Shown: piece by piece, positions 47,909 through 60,446 of the stretch | Numbering within the stretch: the stretch's first letter is position 1 | Layout of the letters: every line of letters begins with the position of its first letter | Assembly (NCBI GenBank): GCA_019775845.1 | Contig: JADQAV010000026.1 | Location: 1 to 64,000 of the forward strand | From: Myrmaecium sp. VS I D KN 1 | Taxonomy: Eukaryota; Ascomycota; Dothideomycetes; Valsariales; Valsariaceae | Reading direction: 5' to 3' | DNA: 64,000 bases | Program-made: the position numbers and the translations under genes | The notes under the pieces: generated by a model | Told to the model about the DNA's origin: nothing | Seen by the model: the letters and a program-made list of their open reading frames with translations, nothing else | Databases searched by the model: none

Positions 47909-48012
47909 TGCGTCGGCCGGGAGTCGAACCCGGGTCTCATGCTCGTCTTGCATTGATCCTAAGGAGGGGATCGCATGGAAGGCAGGAATGATAACCGCTA
48001 CACTACCAACGC
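47909..48012 (-). tRNA. tRNA-Gly(UCC) with a 32-nt intron
   Basis: On the minus strand the 7-bp acceptor stem GCGTTGG/CCGACGC pairs fully (one G-U). The A box (TAGTGTAGCGG) and B box (GGTTCGACTCC, 47920-47930) are present, and the T stem is CCGGG/CCCGG. The anticodon loop CTTCCA places UCC at 47977-47979. An intron of about 32 nt at 47944-47975 sits one base 3' of the anticodon, the standard position, and contains a GATCC/GGATC hairpin. Removing it leaves 72 nt including discriminator A, the same size and layout as other eukaryotic tRNA-Gly(UCC). The anticodon stem CCTGC/GCATG has one mismatch at 28-42. The isotype is assigned from the anticodon and the overall resemblance to Gly tRNAs. Confidence 0.9.
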
Positions 48013-50703
48013 TATTGGTTGGATGAAGCAAAATGCCCCTTTTAATATATAATATCCGGCGAACACCAGCATGCAAAGAGACGCAGAATTCAACCTCATC
48101 CTGTTGTAGTCACGCCGTATGGGGCTTCAGGATATATGAGCGGCATGAGGAATCATAGAAAAGACATTCTTTACCGGGTATCCAAATTACCCCGTGGTAG
48201 GTTGCGTTCTCAGGTACGACAAGGCGTTAGCAACCCGCAGTACTCCGTAGTCCAGACGTACAGAGAAATAAAACTAATCTTAGATATTCCTATCCTTTCT
48301 GTATGATACTACCGGTTTGAGTATCAAGAGAAGCAGTCATCGGAGAAGCATACGTTCGCTTCATCCGAGGAAGTAGAGGCCACTCCCAACCACCTGTCCC
48401 TCAGCCGTCGTGATCGGGCAACCGCCTCTCCTTGGTGAATCAAGACAAGCTCAAATACGTAATTAGGTATATTATTCCCTTCTCTATGTTTTTTTTTCTT
48501 GTAAGATCTTGATATCCTTTCCCTCGTTCATGTCTTGGTTTTTCGGGGCCTCCATTACCAGAAAGAAGACGAAACCAATACATTGTTCATAAAAGAAAAG
48601 AAAAAATAAAATTTAAAAGAAAACGTCGAGCAAGCAACTCCACTTGCATCATCCATAACTCGCCTTTTGAAGTTTCAATGCTGCTAATACTATTTTCTAT
48701 CTTCAATACCTACGTATGACACCCTCTGTACAAATATTCCGTAACTTCTTGGATGACTTCCCTCTAACTTTATGTCGCCCGAGCCAACGCTCCTCTTCCA
48801 ACCTTGCTTCAGAGCCTACATCCATTCGTAGAGGAACCCAAGTCCCCCGCTTCATCCCCGACTTCGCAACATGCACTCGAAAAAGGACAAATCAACCGGT
48901 CAGTGCTGGGGGGTTCGAATTGCCCAGCCAGTGATGCTTGGCAGAATCTCCTTGCCTACGCGCCCCCGGCATGTTCCATATAAAACTCAAGACAGATCCA
49001 ACACCACATCGTAGTGGCCGCTTCGACATATAAAGACCATCTAAAGACTACGGCAGCACTACTTCCATGTGCATTCCGCTAGCATAGAAGTCGAGCGTTG
49101 CAGGCTGCGAGAACGCACGTACGTCGATCGACTCTCGAAGAGAGGATTGCTTATGAGCCATTCCAGACTGCCTGCCTGGCCGGGATTGGTTCTCGCTGCT
49201 CCTCTCCCCAGTGACTGGCCGCTGAGGGGCTGACGCGACTTCCTCAAGGATTCTTAAACAAGAGAATAAACTTCCAGACGCTCAGGTGAGATCAAAACGG
49301 CGAGCGGAGATGATCAACGTAGAAAGACTGGCCTCGATCCGGAATGGAGACTCATGCAACATCCTTTTCGAAGACTATCGCGTAGCTCTAGTACTCGAAA
49401 GGCGAGTCTGACAAAACATGAGTCAAGACGTGTTGAGAGAGGATACCTCTCCGGCTGTAGCTTCGAATAACACAGAGGAGAAGAGCTTTGATGGAAAAGG
49501 GAAGGAACAATCACGGTCAAATTGCGGCTAAGGTTAGGTTTGGAAGAGAAGACGAGGCCAATATCCATTTGAAATGCGAAGACTGTCAGGGTCTTCGCGT
49601 TCGCGACAGAGACCGTTCTTTCCTCGTCCGCAGCGAGCATACCAAGGGCGCGTACCCGGTAGCTCGTCAACTTACTGCACCGGCCACGCCACCGGCTCCA
49701 GAATCGGCACTTGGTAATCATGCTCGTAGCGGTAGTTCGGCGTGCGCTTGGCTCCTTCTAATAAAGACACCGGCTCATAGGGCACAGTGTGATATTGAGG
49801 CTATGCTTAACCTTCTTACCATCTTATGTTGTGAAGATTTGATCGTGTGGTAGACTCATGGATCTACTTAACCGCTCGGCTCCTCAAGTCGTAGAGTTGG
49901 ATAGAACCCAAAAAGAGAAAGGAAAAAGAAAACAAAGAGAGTTGAATAGAAACCCACTCGCGTGTCTTACAATAAATGGTCTCCTCGACGCACGGCCATA
50001 TAATTGTGAGATAATCATCGTGGGGGTCTCTGCAAGTCATCCAGATATATCCGTTCCTTAGGCAGGAACTCGGACCCTCCCAAGCGGTCTCGGAGAGATC
50101 CGACGAAGTAGAATGAGATTCAATGATTTATATGATCATCTGTGTGGGGTGATCGTCGTGATGTTACCCATGCCCAAAGGGGGTGGGGGGAAGCATATCA
50201 GGCTGATGGATATGCACCGATGGAAAAGGAAGACAGGTGTTCGCAGGGCCAGGACAAACGTGGGCATCAACCCTAAGTAAAGGAGTGAGTACCCACCCAT
50301 AGTGGGCTATATCACAGATTGCTATAGGGATGGGGGGTGGTTCGGCAGGTGGAAATAATACGGACACCTGAAACACATGAAAACTTTTCCAAGTCAGTGA
50401 GAATCTTAAGAATTGAGACAGAACCGAGTGCATGCACACAGCGCTCTGCTAGTGCTTCTTAAATTTTTTCAAGGTGCAACACTTGACTCGCAAGACACGG
50501 ACTGATATGATGAGATGAGTCCGGAACTAGCTCCGTTGGTGTATATGTGCACATAAATGCATGTACGGCGGATCGTTGATGTAGAGGACCCGCAGGCTCC
50601 TCCAGCGGACGGGTTTAGACGTGATAGACGTGAAGAAATGATAGACCTCAACGGATAGATCACGCCAGAGTTCTTTTCTTCCTGTGGACCGTCATTCTTC
50701 TTG

Positions 50704-50729
50704 ATGGATCACATGGATCACATGGATTC
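50704..50729. repeat. ATGGATCAC 9-mer repeat
   Basis: Nearly three tandem copies of ATGGATCAC (the third ending ATGGATTC). Confidence 0.8.
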
Positions 50730-53700
50730 GCACAAACCATAGAGTACAAAACCAACACCATGGACTTGAACAAGGAGATGCAGTGGGAGACACGTACTCT
50801 ACGAGAGTAATGCAAGTCCATCTGAGCGCAGAATCAGATACTATCCATTCATGAGTGGCTGAGTTCAACCACGCATTCTTGACGACATATTCCTTTGGCA
50901 TGGAAGTAGGCGCTCATTAGGAAACTCGTGGGAGTGCATCCGATCCCTTGGATGGAGGTTCAGTAATCCGCTGAGGCCGTGATAATCTTGTGCTGGTTGT
51001 GACATGATGTCTAGGGTATATACCCAGCGAGAGACAGTAAACTCATCCATGGACTTGAGAGAGATTGGGGCGGGCCGCTGATGAATCCTAAGGAAGGTTG
51101 CCGGGACAAAGATCGCAATCGAGATCGGGTTCGGTGGTATGGAAGGAGATAGAAAACTGCAGCTGCAGTTGGGCGCGAAGACGACGTAATCCGAAACAAC
51201 GTCAATTTCTCTGATACCAGACAAGTGAACTGGGTAACGTTAGTGGAAACGCGTGCTCGAATACGACAGTATAGCTAAACCCCATATAGTTGGTGTGGAA
51301 TAAGTTTGTTGCAAAAGTTATTTTTGTCAGCAGCCTTGTAGTAAAGGGTGGTCTTCTGCGGTTCTGCGGCGGGATTGTTTATGTACTGATCGGTAGGTAG
51401 GGACTTACAGTGCTGTCACTCGCTCTAAGTCGCGAACTCACGTACTGTATGATCATGTTGGAAGACCTAGGCTTCTCTCCTGGTGAGCAGAAGATCGTAA
51501 AAATGGGATTAGATCAATAGTCGCTCGGAAACTCGTTCATGACCCTGGTGTGGAGTTGGCTGACCACTTGACAACCCCGCAGGATCGCAAGCCGCGTCCG
51601 TGACTTGTGGAGTCGGGAGTGACTCCGACGTTTCAGGTGCCGTCGAGATATATGATGTATCAATATGGTTTATCGAAGACCTGCTGAAGTTGGATCCGTG
51701 ACTTTCTCGGCCTCAGGCAATACAGGCTGCAACGACTTGCTCTAGGAGTAGCACGGATGCTCCGTACCTGTCGACCTCCCTCCCAACCTTACTCCTAGCG
51801 CGTTTCCGGATCGATGCGAGCGGCGATCTTGCACCGTTTCTCGGCTTAGACCGGAGCCGAGAGGATAACGGGACAGGCACTTTCTCGACCCTGAGGAAGG
51901 AGACGCATTCCTCTGGACATCGTCAGGTGCTTTTGATAAGGGGAAGAACTGCTCTCCATGGATGGTAGAGCTTGTAAACACGACGCCTGCGCTTTCGAAG
52001 GGTTTATTTTTGTCGAAGGCCCCTTTTCCGAAGCGTGAAATGGGATCCCGACGGGCGAATGACGCGTTCGTGGAGATCGGCTGCGGATCCTTGGTGCGAA
52101 AAATATTGAACACTGTCCAGCTTGCAGCTCGAGAGTTGGCAAGACTTTATCGCCGGCTTCTACTGTTCCCTTGAAACCTTCGATGCCCGGCGCGGGCTTT
52201 CGTAGGCGTCCACCACTGCAAAGGGCGGGGGATCCTCGGTGGACAACGTGGCCTGACGCTCTCTGTGGCTTTATTAGTGCTAAGGAATGACCACTGAGGT
52301 CCATGGAGGTTTCGGTGGGAGAGAAAGAGTTCTGGCTGTGTGAGTGGTTGTTGGGTGGGAGATGGGCGGCGGAGATGACCCAGAAACCAGTATGGTGCCA
52401 GATCGTTAGCATCGGCAAGGCCGCGGACAGAGGAAGCGAATCAATGGATATGCGAAGGGCAAGCGATCAAAATAAGGTGATTGCTTCGTCACAAGGCAAC
52501 GAAAAGAATTTGGACGGTCACCGGCGATGGCGAGCAGGCGAGGGGAGGGTGAATTGTGATGTACCCGTTCGCTTCGATGAGGCGAGGGCAGTAGTTAGTG
52601 AGTGAGGCATGGCAAGCATGGAAGGGAGGAGGTGGGCGCTGTGGGCGTGTCTACGTCTCCAACGAGTACGTTAGCGAGCCGCAAAGCCTCAGGGCCCTTC
52701 CCGTTTCTCTTCCGCATCGTTCGGAGTACTTTCCGGTGAGGTCATCGTCATCACCTGCTCGCCTACAGGATGATAACTATAGCAGCTCGAAGCACTTACG
52801 ATCAACTGAATGAAAATTCTTGCACTGCGCTACGCCCTTCAGTACTTAAGGTAACTTGGTCCACGCGGACCCGCCGGGCGAAGCGGGCAATGTCAAAGGT
52901 TTCGGCTGCTGATAACGAGCAAGAGAAGAACCGCGAGGAGCCCGTAGAGTCTGTACGCATCAAGTCAGTACTATGCGAGAAAGGACTTTACCTTCGGTAT
53001 TAAAGGTGCTTACAATGCAGCCCGTGTAGCATACATCTATGTCTTCTACAAAGAGCCTATGAAGTACGATCCCTTCGCGGAGCTTCCGCGGATCGCCCGC
53101 CTCCGTTCTCTTGCGCTTGGCAGGCGTCATGTGGATGATGAGTATGCACAAAGAACATGGGAGTGAAGGCTACGATTTCCTGCGATTGACACTCCGCGGC
53201 CCGCCTTGCTTTCGCGCGTCTGGTGCCAGCTTCTCCGAGTGCAACGTCGCGGCAGGAGCAAAGCGTCCATTTCGGGAATGGTTGGCATCCTGGATTCCTC
53301 GGTTTTGAGCATTATCCCGCTGCACGACCACCGGGTGCTTGGTTCAAGCCTGCCTTCCTTCTGGAAGCAAGGTCGTGGTCGTAGGTGGAGTGCGTGTGGT
53401 CGTGGTTAGGAGGGGCCTCTTAGGCAAGTCACTACTAGTACCTTAGGGAGATGTACGAGGTACGTACGGAAGCGGAAAACCCAGGTGGACAGTAAAACGC
53501 TGCGTAGCGCGCCTATCGAGCCAACAACGAAGAGGAAGCCAGCAACAGGCGTGGAATAATGGGATAGGGTTTGAGAGGCTCGAGGGTGATTAGCTAGCTG
53601 CATCGCGATTGATGCTTATTACTGTAGATACCTAGCAAAGACCGAAGCAAAGGTGCCAGGGAAGAAGGCCCCGCGCGAGGAGAAAAGGTAGGAGACACTA

Positions 53701-53756
53701 ATAAGAGACCAGTTGCAGAAAGGCATGGCACATAGGCGCACGGAAGGCCCCATAGC

Positions 53757-53793
53757 AGCGGCGGCGGCGGCGGCGGTGGTAGTGGTGGTGCTG
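53757..53793. repeat. GGC/GGT trinucleotide repeat
   Basis: A run of GCG-GCG units grading into GGT units, about 620-660 bp upstream of the histidine kinase start. Confidence 0.8.
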
Positions 53794-54416
53794 GTAGGAT
53801 TTGCCAGTCCACCGCGTGTCCCTCCCTCAAACCTCTCCCGGCCTCTCTCGCGCTGGCTGTCTCTGCGCGGTCGCTCGGTCTCTACCCAACAACGTTGGCT
53901 GCGGTGCCAAAAAGTCGCTAGGTACCTGCTCCTCCGCGGGCCTGGTCAGGACGAACTTCATTACAACTCCAACCCCATACCCACCACCACCACGACCACC
54001 GCTCCTCGAGCCGGACCAAGCTGCTCCTCCGCCCCGTCGCCATCGCCGTGGGCTGCCTCGCACTGCCTCCTCCTCGTGTTTGCGCCCGCGCCGGCACCTC
54101 GCCCACCCCCCCAGCTCCGGCCGGCGGCGTCGTTGTCGTCGTGCTCAATTGCCCCCCTGGCTGAGAAATTCGGAGTGGCCCGTCAAGCGCAAGCGCCATC
54201 CTACGTCATTGGACGACCCCTTCAGGCTTCCGCCCTCCGTCTCGTTTTCTGGGCCCGCTCCATCACCGGCCGATCGTTTTGCGCTTCCACAACGGGTCCT
54301 TCCTGGCGAACTCTTCCTATGTTAGACCTACTGTGCCTTCCTCACCTGCCCGCTACATACAGTACCTACCCTTTGTACCCCTCGTCGCAGCTGGCGACGA
54401 AGGGCTTGGGCACGAC

Positions 54417-57400
54417 ATGAAGCGTACTCTTCGTCCTCCAGATACCTCCAGCCATCCTCCCAATCCTCGACCACGAAGCGAACTGGACGTCACCACCTCA
54501 ACATCTCAATCTACGCCACCAACCTCTCTATCACCCGGGTCACGGCCCCAGCTGTCGCGCCTGAACCAGTCATCGCCGGACGAGATACTTTCACCCGATT
54601 CAGCCAGGTCTAGAGGCGCCGGCATCGATGCATCCAATTCGGCAGACATTTCACGCGCGGCAAAAGTCCAAAGTGATGTGAATCGAAGGGACACGTCTAC
54701 GCGCGAAGGAGAGGTGGCAGAGGAGGGATCAATGGCTGGACTCCGCTTGGATCCGAAGGAAAAGGGCAAGGCTAGGCCCGCGGATGTGGAGCGGATAAGC
54801 CAGGAACTCTTCACACGGGTATTGGAGGCTCAGTCACATCCTCGCAAGCCCGGATCCAACAGCCCAAAAGGATTTGGAGAGCGTCGAATATCGCCAATCC
54901 AGGAAGAAGGAGGGACCACCCCAACGATATCGCCGTCTGTGGAGGCCTCTTTTGCGAGTCCGGTCCATACCACTTCAACCGAGTCTACCGAATCTGCCAA
55001 AACGATACGTGGTAGCCTTCCCCCAACTCCCGCATACCGCCCGCCGCATACGCCTGGATACTTCCCTTATGTTCCGACACCCGGCAAAACTTGGCCGGTT
55101 TCTCAACACCAGCCGTTCACTGGTTTGTCACCAACCCCTAATGCCGCGCAGCCGACGGAGGCTTATACGCCTCGCGAAAAGACATATTCCATGACCAGCA
55201 CACCAGCAGCATCTGCGGCGACATTCATGCCGGAGGGCTCGCAATTTGGATTTGAAGATCCCCGTTGGCCCACACCCAATATGTACGACCTCGTCCTTAG
55301 GCTGAATTCTGAAACAGGGCTGGAAGCCTGGTGGTCGAGCGTCGTCGCAATCATGCAGGAGTACTTCGGTGCTGAGCGAATCTCACTTGCAGTCCCATCT
55401 AACCCGCAGGACATTGAAAATCTACCCTGGGGTCAAAAGGCAACATACAGCAGATTTGGTTCCATGGAACCAGGAGACGCACAAGCACTGGATGAGAACA
55501 CGAAGGCTGAAGCTGCGCGTCCCCGTGGAACTGACGTCGCTTCCGCAAAGGAGTCCACACCTGCAGCTATGCTAGCAGAAGGGGAGACGCAAAAGCTCTC
55601 AGTGCGCCCGAAATTAGAGTCAAGGCACTCATTTGCTGGCCACGAACAGCATAGGAAAGAGCCGCTTCCGCATCAGAATCTTGCAAACGTTGGGTTACCC
55701 TCGTCTCCAGCTCGACCATCGGGACCTTTAAGAACTGTTAGCCATGCGCCCCATGTTACGACCCCACTGCGACAGGTTGTGGCAACGTCATTTGATGGAT
55801 CGAGTCCACCTCCAGCTCGACGAATGCCTCCAAGAGAAAGTACTTTCAGTGATCCTGATTTTTCGAGCATCAGTGGAGTGGAACCTTCGGCGCCGCTGAA
55901 GTCCGTCTTCACGGGCTTCAGAGCCTTGGACACTGAGGTTGATCCGCTCATCGATAGCGCTGGTGTCACACGTGTGTTGGAAAAAGCAAGCATGGTCACT
56001 TTGACGAGAGATTACTTTTCAGCTAGTGCGAAAGGGACATCACCCGAAGATCATCCCCAACCAAGCAACGACTATGCAAGCAGGACCAGCAGCGAAAAGA
56101 AAAGCTCGCAATCGAAGTCCCAGGGCCCTTTGCAAAGATATGAGGAATACGAGCAGAATCCCGCATCTTCGTGGACACAATCTCCCGCGCCGTCTCCAGC
56201 CGTACAGTCAGATACCTCCGACAACCCCTTCTTTGTTGGTGTGAACGTAGACGAAGAGACGTTCAATCCAACCGCATCACCGGGCGATTACTCTCGATAC
56301 GATAACGTCGAGGCGATAGGGGTGGATCTAGCAAGCACTCTCACCCACATACCCCTCATACACCCAGTGTGGTCGCATACCCTCCCGCCATTGCAGTCGG
56401 ATTCTGAGAATGAGCACCCTAGCTCACAGTATAAGTCGAAAGAGAGGAAGGCTCCGATAGCAATACTTTCTGTGCTGGCGCCGATTGTGCCCTTCCCGCA
56501 GAATCTCACTCGCACTCTCAAGTATCTCGGGCCTCATCTGGCAACATCATTCTTGACAGCACAGCAATTCACGGAGATGCAAGCTAGGTTGTCTGACTCA
56601 AGGAGGCTGCCGAACCTATCTCTTGGCCCAGGAGGTCTCGGTAACCTTATGGATGTTGATGTTGATGTTGATGAAGCTGCCTATTCCGCAGCTGGTAGCA
56701 TGACCAGCCCATCAGATTATTCCGTACGGACACATAGTCCTGCCGGCTCACTCGCAGGCACCCCTTATTTCGATGCAGCCACGGCTGAAATTGGATTCCA
56801 TTCCGTAGGAGGCACCCCTGCGCCTACAATGGAAAAGGTTGAGGGGTACTTTGATGCTAAGAGAAAGCCTCCGAGTCATGCTAAGCCAATTGCTAACCTG
56901 AATATTTCTCATAATCCCTCTGGTGATCGTCCTGCCGGAGACCGCGAAAGAGATGCGCTTCAGCAAAGAACTTCGATGAGCCAACGCGAACAGAGCCCGC
57001 CACGCACCGCCGCTCCCATCTTGCAAGGGAAAAGAACACGTCATATTCCCGCTTCAGACCGTCGTTCCCGTACGATGCTCCACTCCTATGGCGCAACCAA
57101 TCCTGCAACACCGACCCCTGAGACCCCTGGACCTGGTGCTAGCCAAGAACACCACCATAGGAGCAGCTCAACGTCAGATCCACCGGATATGCCTGATCTT
57201 TCCCCATCCCTCAGGAAGCTTGTTCTTGACACTTTGCCAGTACAAGTCTTCACGGCCGAGCCAGAATCCGGAATGATTACGTGGGCCAATGCTGTACTTA
57301 TGGCGTATCGTGGACATGACGGTCAGCAGATCCTGTCGGACCCATGGCGTGGCATCCACCCCGAGGATCGACCAAACTACCTTGCCACATGGGAAAAGTC

Positions 57401-60400
57401 ACTGCGGACTGGACAGCATCTGCAGCAAAAGGTGCGAATACAGAGGTTTGACAGACAATACCGATGGTTCTATGTTCGTGCTGTTCCACTGAAGGACAAA
57501 AGGCAAAATATCAAGCATTGGTTGGGAACGAATATGGATATTCATGAACAGCACCTGGCGGAAGCAAATTCTGCTCGTCAACAGGAGACCGCTGCGTCCG
57601 AAGCGAAATATCGTGCGCTGGCGAACTCGAGCCCTCAAATCGTATTTGCTGTTACCAAATCCAAGGGCCTGACTTTCTGTAACACCCAATGGCAGTCCTA
57701 CTCAGGTCAAACCGAAGAGCAAGCCAAAATGCTCGGTTTCTTGGATTATGTCCACCCGGAGGACTTGACCAAGTGCCGCCTGCCCGAGTTTGAGGATGAC
57801 GGCAATACGGCAAAGAACGTCCCCACGACCATGCCATTGGGGCCTGAAAGGCTCGATTCATTTGGATCTAGCTCGACATCCAGCGAATCGGATGGAAAGA
57901 CCGTCACCAGCCCTGATATTACACCCCCTTCCCAGAACAAACTATCTAAACTTGCTAGTGCTGGGATCCTGAAAATCTCAAGGGATATTGAGGGACGACC
58001 GTCGTATTCTACCGAAGTCCGTCTGCGCTCCAGAGATAACACATACAGATGGCATTTGGTGCGAATTCTCCTCGCAGAATCTGCTAGCCAGAACGACAAC
58101 GAGGAAGAGATATGGTATGGCACGTGCACGGATATTAATGACCACAAGCTACTTGAGCAAACCTTGAAAGAGACCATGGATGCTAAGTCAAGGTTCCTGA
58201 GCAATATGTCCCATGAGATTAGAACGCCTCTCAATGGAATCACTGGGATGGTCAACTTTCTCATTGATAGCGATTTGACCGAAGAGCAGATGGAACATGT
58301 CAATATCATTCGCAACAGCACCGAAGGACTAAGGGATCTGATCAACGACATCCTTGACTTATCCAAAGTTGAAGCCGGTATGATCACCCTGACCTACGAC
58401 TGGCTGCACGTTAGGACCCTCATCGAAGAAGTCAACGACCTCACTTCCGCTATGGCCGTCGGCAAAGGACTCGAGCTGAATTATATTGTCGAGGATGATG
58501 TACCTGCCATGTTGAAGGGTGACAGGTTCAGAATCCGACAAGTTCTGCTGAATGTGATAGGGAATGCCATCAAGTTCACAGAAAGAGGCGAGGTTTTCGT
58601 GCATTGCCAAATCAACCAAGATGACAAGAACGGACTCAAAGACAACGAGATAATGCTCCGCTTCGACGTCACCGATACAGGGGCTGGCTTTACCAAGAAG
58701 GATGCGGAATACCTCTTCAAGCGCTTTAGCCAAATCGACGGCACTGGCACAAGGCAGCAAGGTGGCACTGGTTTGGGCCTAGCCATCTCGATGCAGTTAG
58801 TCGAGCTGCATGGAGGCAAGATGAGTGCGGAGAGTGAACCTGGCAAGGGATCAACGTTCACATTCATCGTCAAATTCACCGTTCCATCGGAGGGCGATGT
58901 GCCTCCCAAGGAAGCAATGCCGCCTGGGATGCATCCGATCACAATCGCAAAGCCAGCTGCACCGCCCGGAGCAGAAGAACAAGTGCGCTCGCCTACTACT
59001 ACTACTTCTGACCCTGAACCGCTCAAAGTCTCTAATTTCAAGAAACCGGCTACTATACTGGATTCGCCTAACCACAAGCATATGGTTAAGTCGCCAACTT
59101 CCAATGTCTCCTCCCCAGACAAGTCTTCGCCATCCGTATCCTCCGCAAGTTCCATTCCCTCCGTACGCACCGGCTTTACTAGCGTGCGTTCCGAGCGGTC
59201 TTCCGCTTCCTCTTTCGTTTCTGAGCCTGCCATCCCCAAAGGTTCGCCCATCACCTTGTCACCTCCGCCCACAGGACGTTCTAGCCGTAGCGCATCAATG
59301 GATGATTCAGTATCTAGGGGTTCTAATGACTCTGCTGACACATTGAAAGGCCCCACGTCGCCCAAAAAGGGTGCCGTACCGTTGGACAGGCCCCCGATGT
59401 TCTCCATCCTCGTGTGTTGCCCTCTCCTTCACAGCAGAGAGGCCATTGTGCATCACATCAAGGTTACTGTGCCCGAAAAGGTCCCAACGAACATCACCGA
59501 CGAAGCTAGCCTACTGGAATGTCAGCGCATGATTGGTCAAGAAAATCCGGCCATATTCACTCACGTCATTCTCAACCTGCCACGCCCGGATGAAGTGGTC
59601 GCTTTTCTTGATCAGATCTTGCTCTCTGAGGCTCATAACCCCACGTGTATTGTCATTGTTACGGACCTAACCCAGCGCCGCGAAATCATCGAAATGTGTC
59701 CGAAATATGATCTTGTAAAGTTGGAGAAAGCAAAGCGTGTGTTCTTCACGTTCAAGCCGGTCAAGCCGTCCAAGTTTGCAGTCATATTTGATCCGCGCAG
59801 AGAACGGGAGATGAGTATGGACTGGAACCAAGGCAGTGCTCAGCAAGTGGCGGTGACGCAGAAAATGGTATTCGAAGAGCTACGAAAACGACTACTTGGG
59901 AAGGGGCTACGCGTCCTTATGGTTGAGGATAATTCGACCAATCAAGCTGTACGAACCCATTGTCTCGTTCTGGTTGATGAACTGGATGCTAACGTTTCAT
60001 AGGTCTTGCTCCGGTACATGGCGAAAATCAAGATAGAGCACAAGCTGGTCAATGACGGCGTTTTATGCATGGAAGAGATAAAGAGCAAACCGCATGGCTA
60101 TTATTCAATTGTGCTTGTAAGTTCTACTTTTGTCTTGTCACGCTTCACGCTATTGACCTCTTTCCAGTGCGATCTCGAGATGCCCAACAAAGATGGCTTC
60201 CAAACGTGCGCCGAAATACGACAGTGGGAGAAAGAAAACGGGTACCGCAATCTGCCGATCATCGCTCTCTCTGCCAACGTTGTCGGATCGGTCCAGAACC
60301 GCTGTGCCCAGGCCGGCTTCAACTCATACTGCTCGAAACCATTCAACTTTCATGAACTAGCCGCCAATCTTCTGACATATCTCGACCCGGATGACCCCCA

Positions 60401-60446
60401 GAAGCCCCACGAGTTCATGAAACCGCGGTCGAAGTCGAAACCTTGA
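54417..60446 (+). CDS. hybrid sensor histidine kinase with two PAS domains and a C-terminal receiver
   Basis: Three exons, 54417-59948, 60003-60116 and 60168-60446, give 1974 residues. The N-terminal ~300 residues are disordered. WPTPNMYDLVLRLNSETGLE and YFGAERISLAVPS near 305-345 look like a split GAF-type segment. PAS regions lie at about 930-1050 (DTLPVQVFTAEPESGMITWA ... GIHPEDRPNY) and 1060-1240. The kinase core has the H box SNMSHEIRTPLNGITG (His1266), N box QVLLNVIGNAIKFTERG, G1 DVTDTGAGF, F box YLFKRFSQIDG and G2 GGTGLGLAIS. A receiver-like segment at about 1661-1791 precedes the true receiver (LRVLMVEDNSTNQA-VLLRYM, phospho-acceptor Asp1884 in CDLEMPNKDG, Lys in CSKPFNF). Such kinases feed the Ypd1-Ssk1/Skn7 phosphorelay; the stimulus is unknown. 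The frame is open to 54279, so the start could be 46 codons earlier. Confidence 0.92.

Larger units (their letters stand above)
48013..54416. other. 6.4 kb tract with no supported gene
   Basis: From the tRNA to the histidine kinase start. Only short frames occur (the longest are 190 codons at 51846-52418 minus and 235 codons at 53713-54420 plus); none shows a domain, and I found no convincing exon chain, transposase, reverse transcriptase or terminal repeats. AT-rich sequence occupies 48460-48620. Three ATGGATCAC units lie at 50704-50729. From about 53750 a GGC/GGT repeat and a CT-rich stretch look like the kinase promoter and leader. Confidence 0.5.

Noticed and set aside
48900-48935. T-arm-like GGTTCGAATTGCC
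   Set aside because: A hairpin forms, but no acceptor, D or anticodon arm can be placed around it.
51846-52418. 190-codon minus-strand frame in the gene-free tract
   Set aside because: No recognisable family, mixed composition and no linked exons. Kept only as part of the gene-free tract.
53713-54420. 235-codon plus-strand frame before the histidine kinase
   Set aside because: Built from GGC/GGT, CCA and CT-rich repeats, overlaps the kinase start, and shows no domain; more likely leader sequence.
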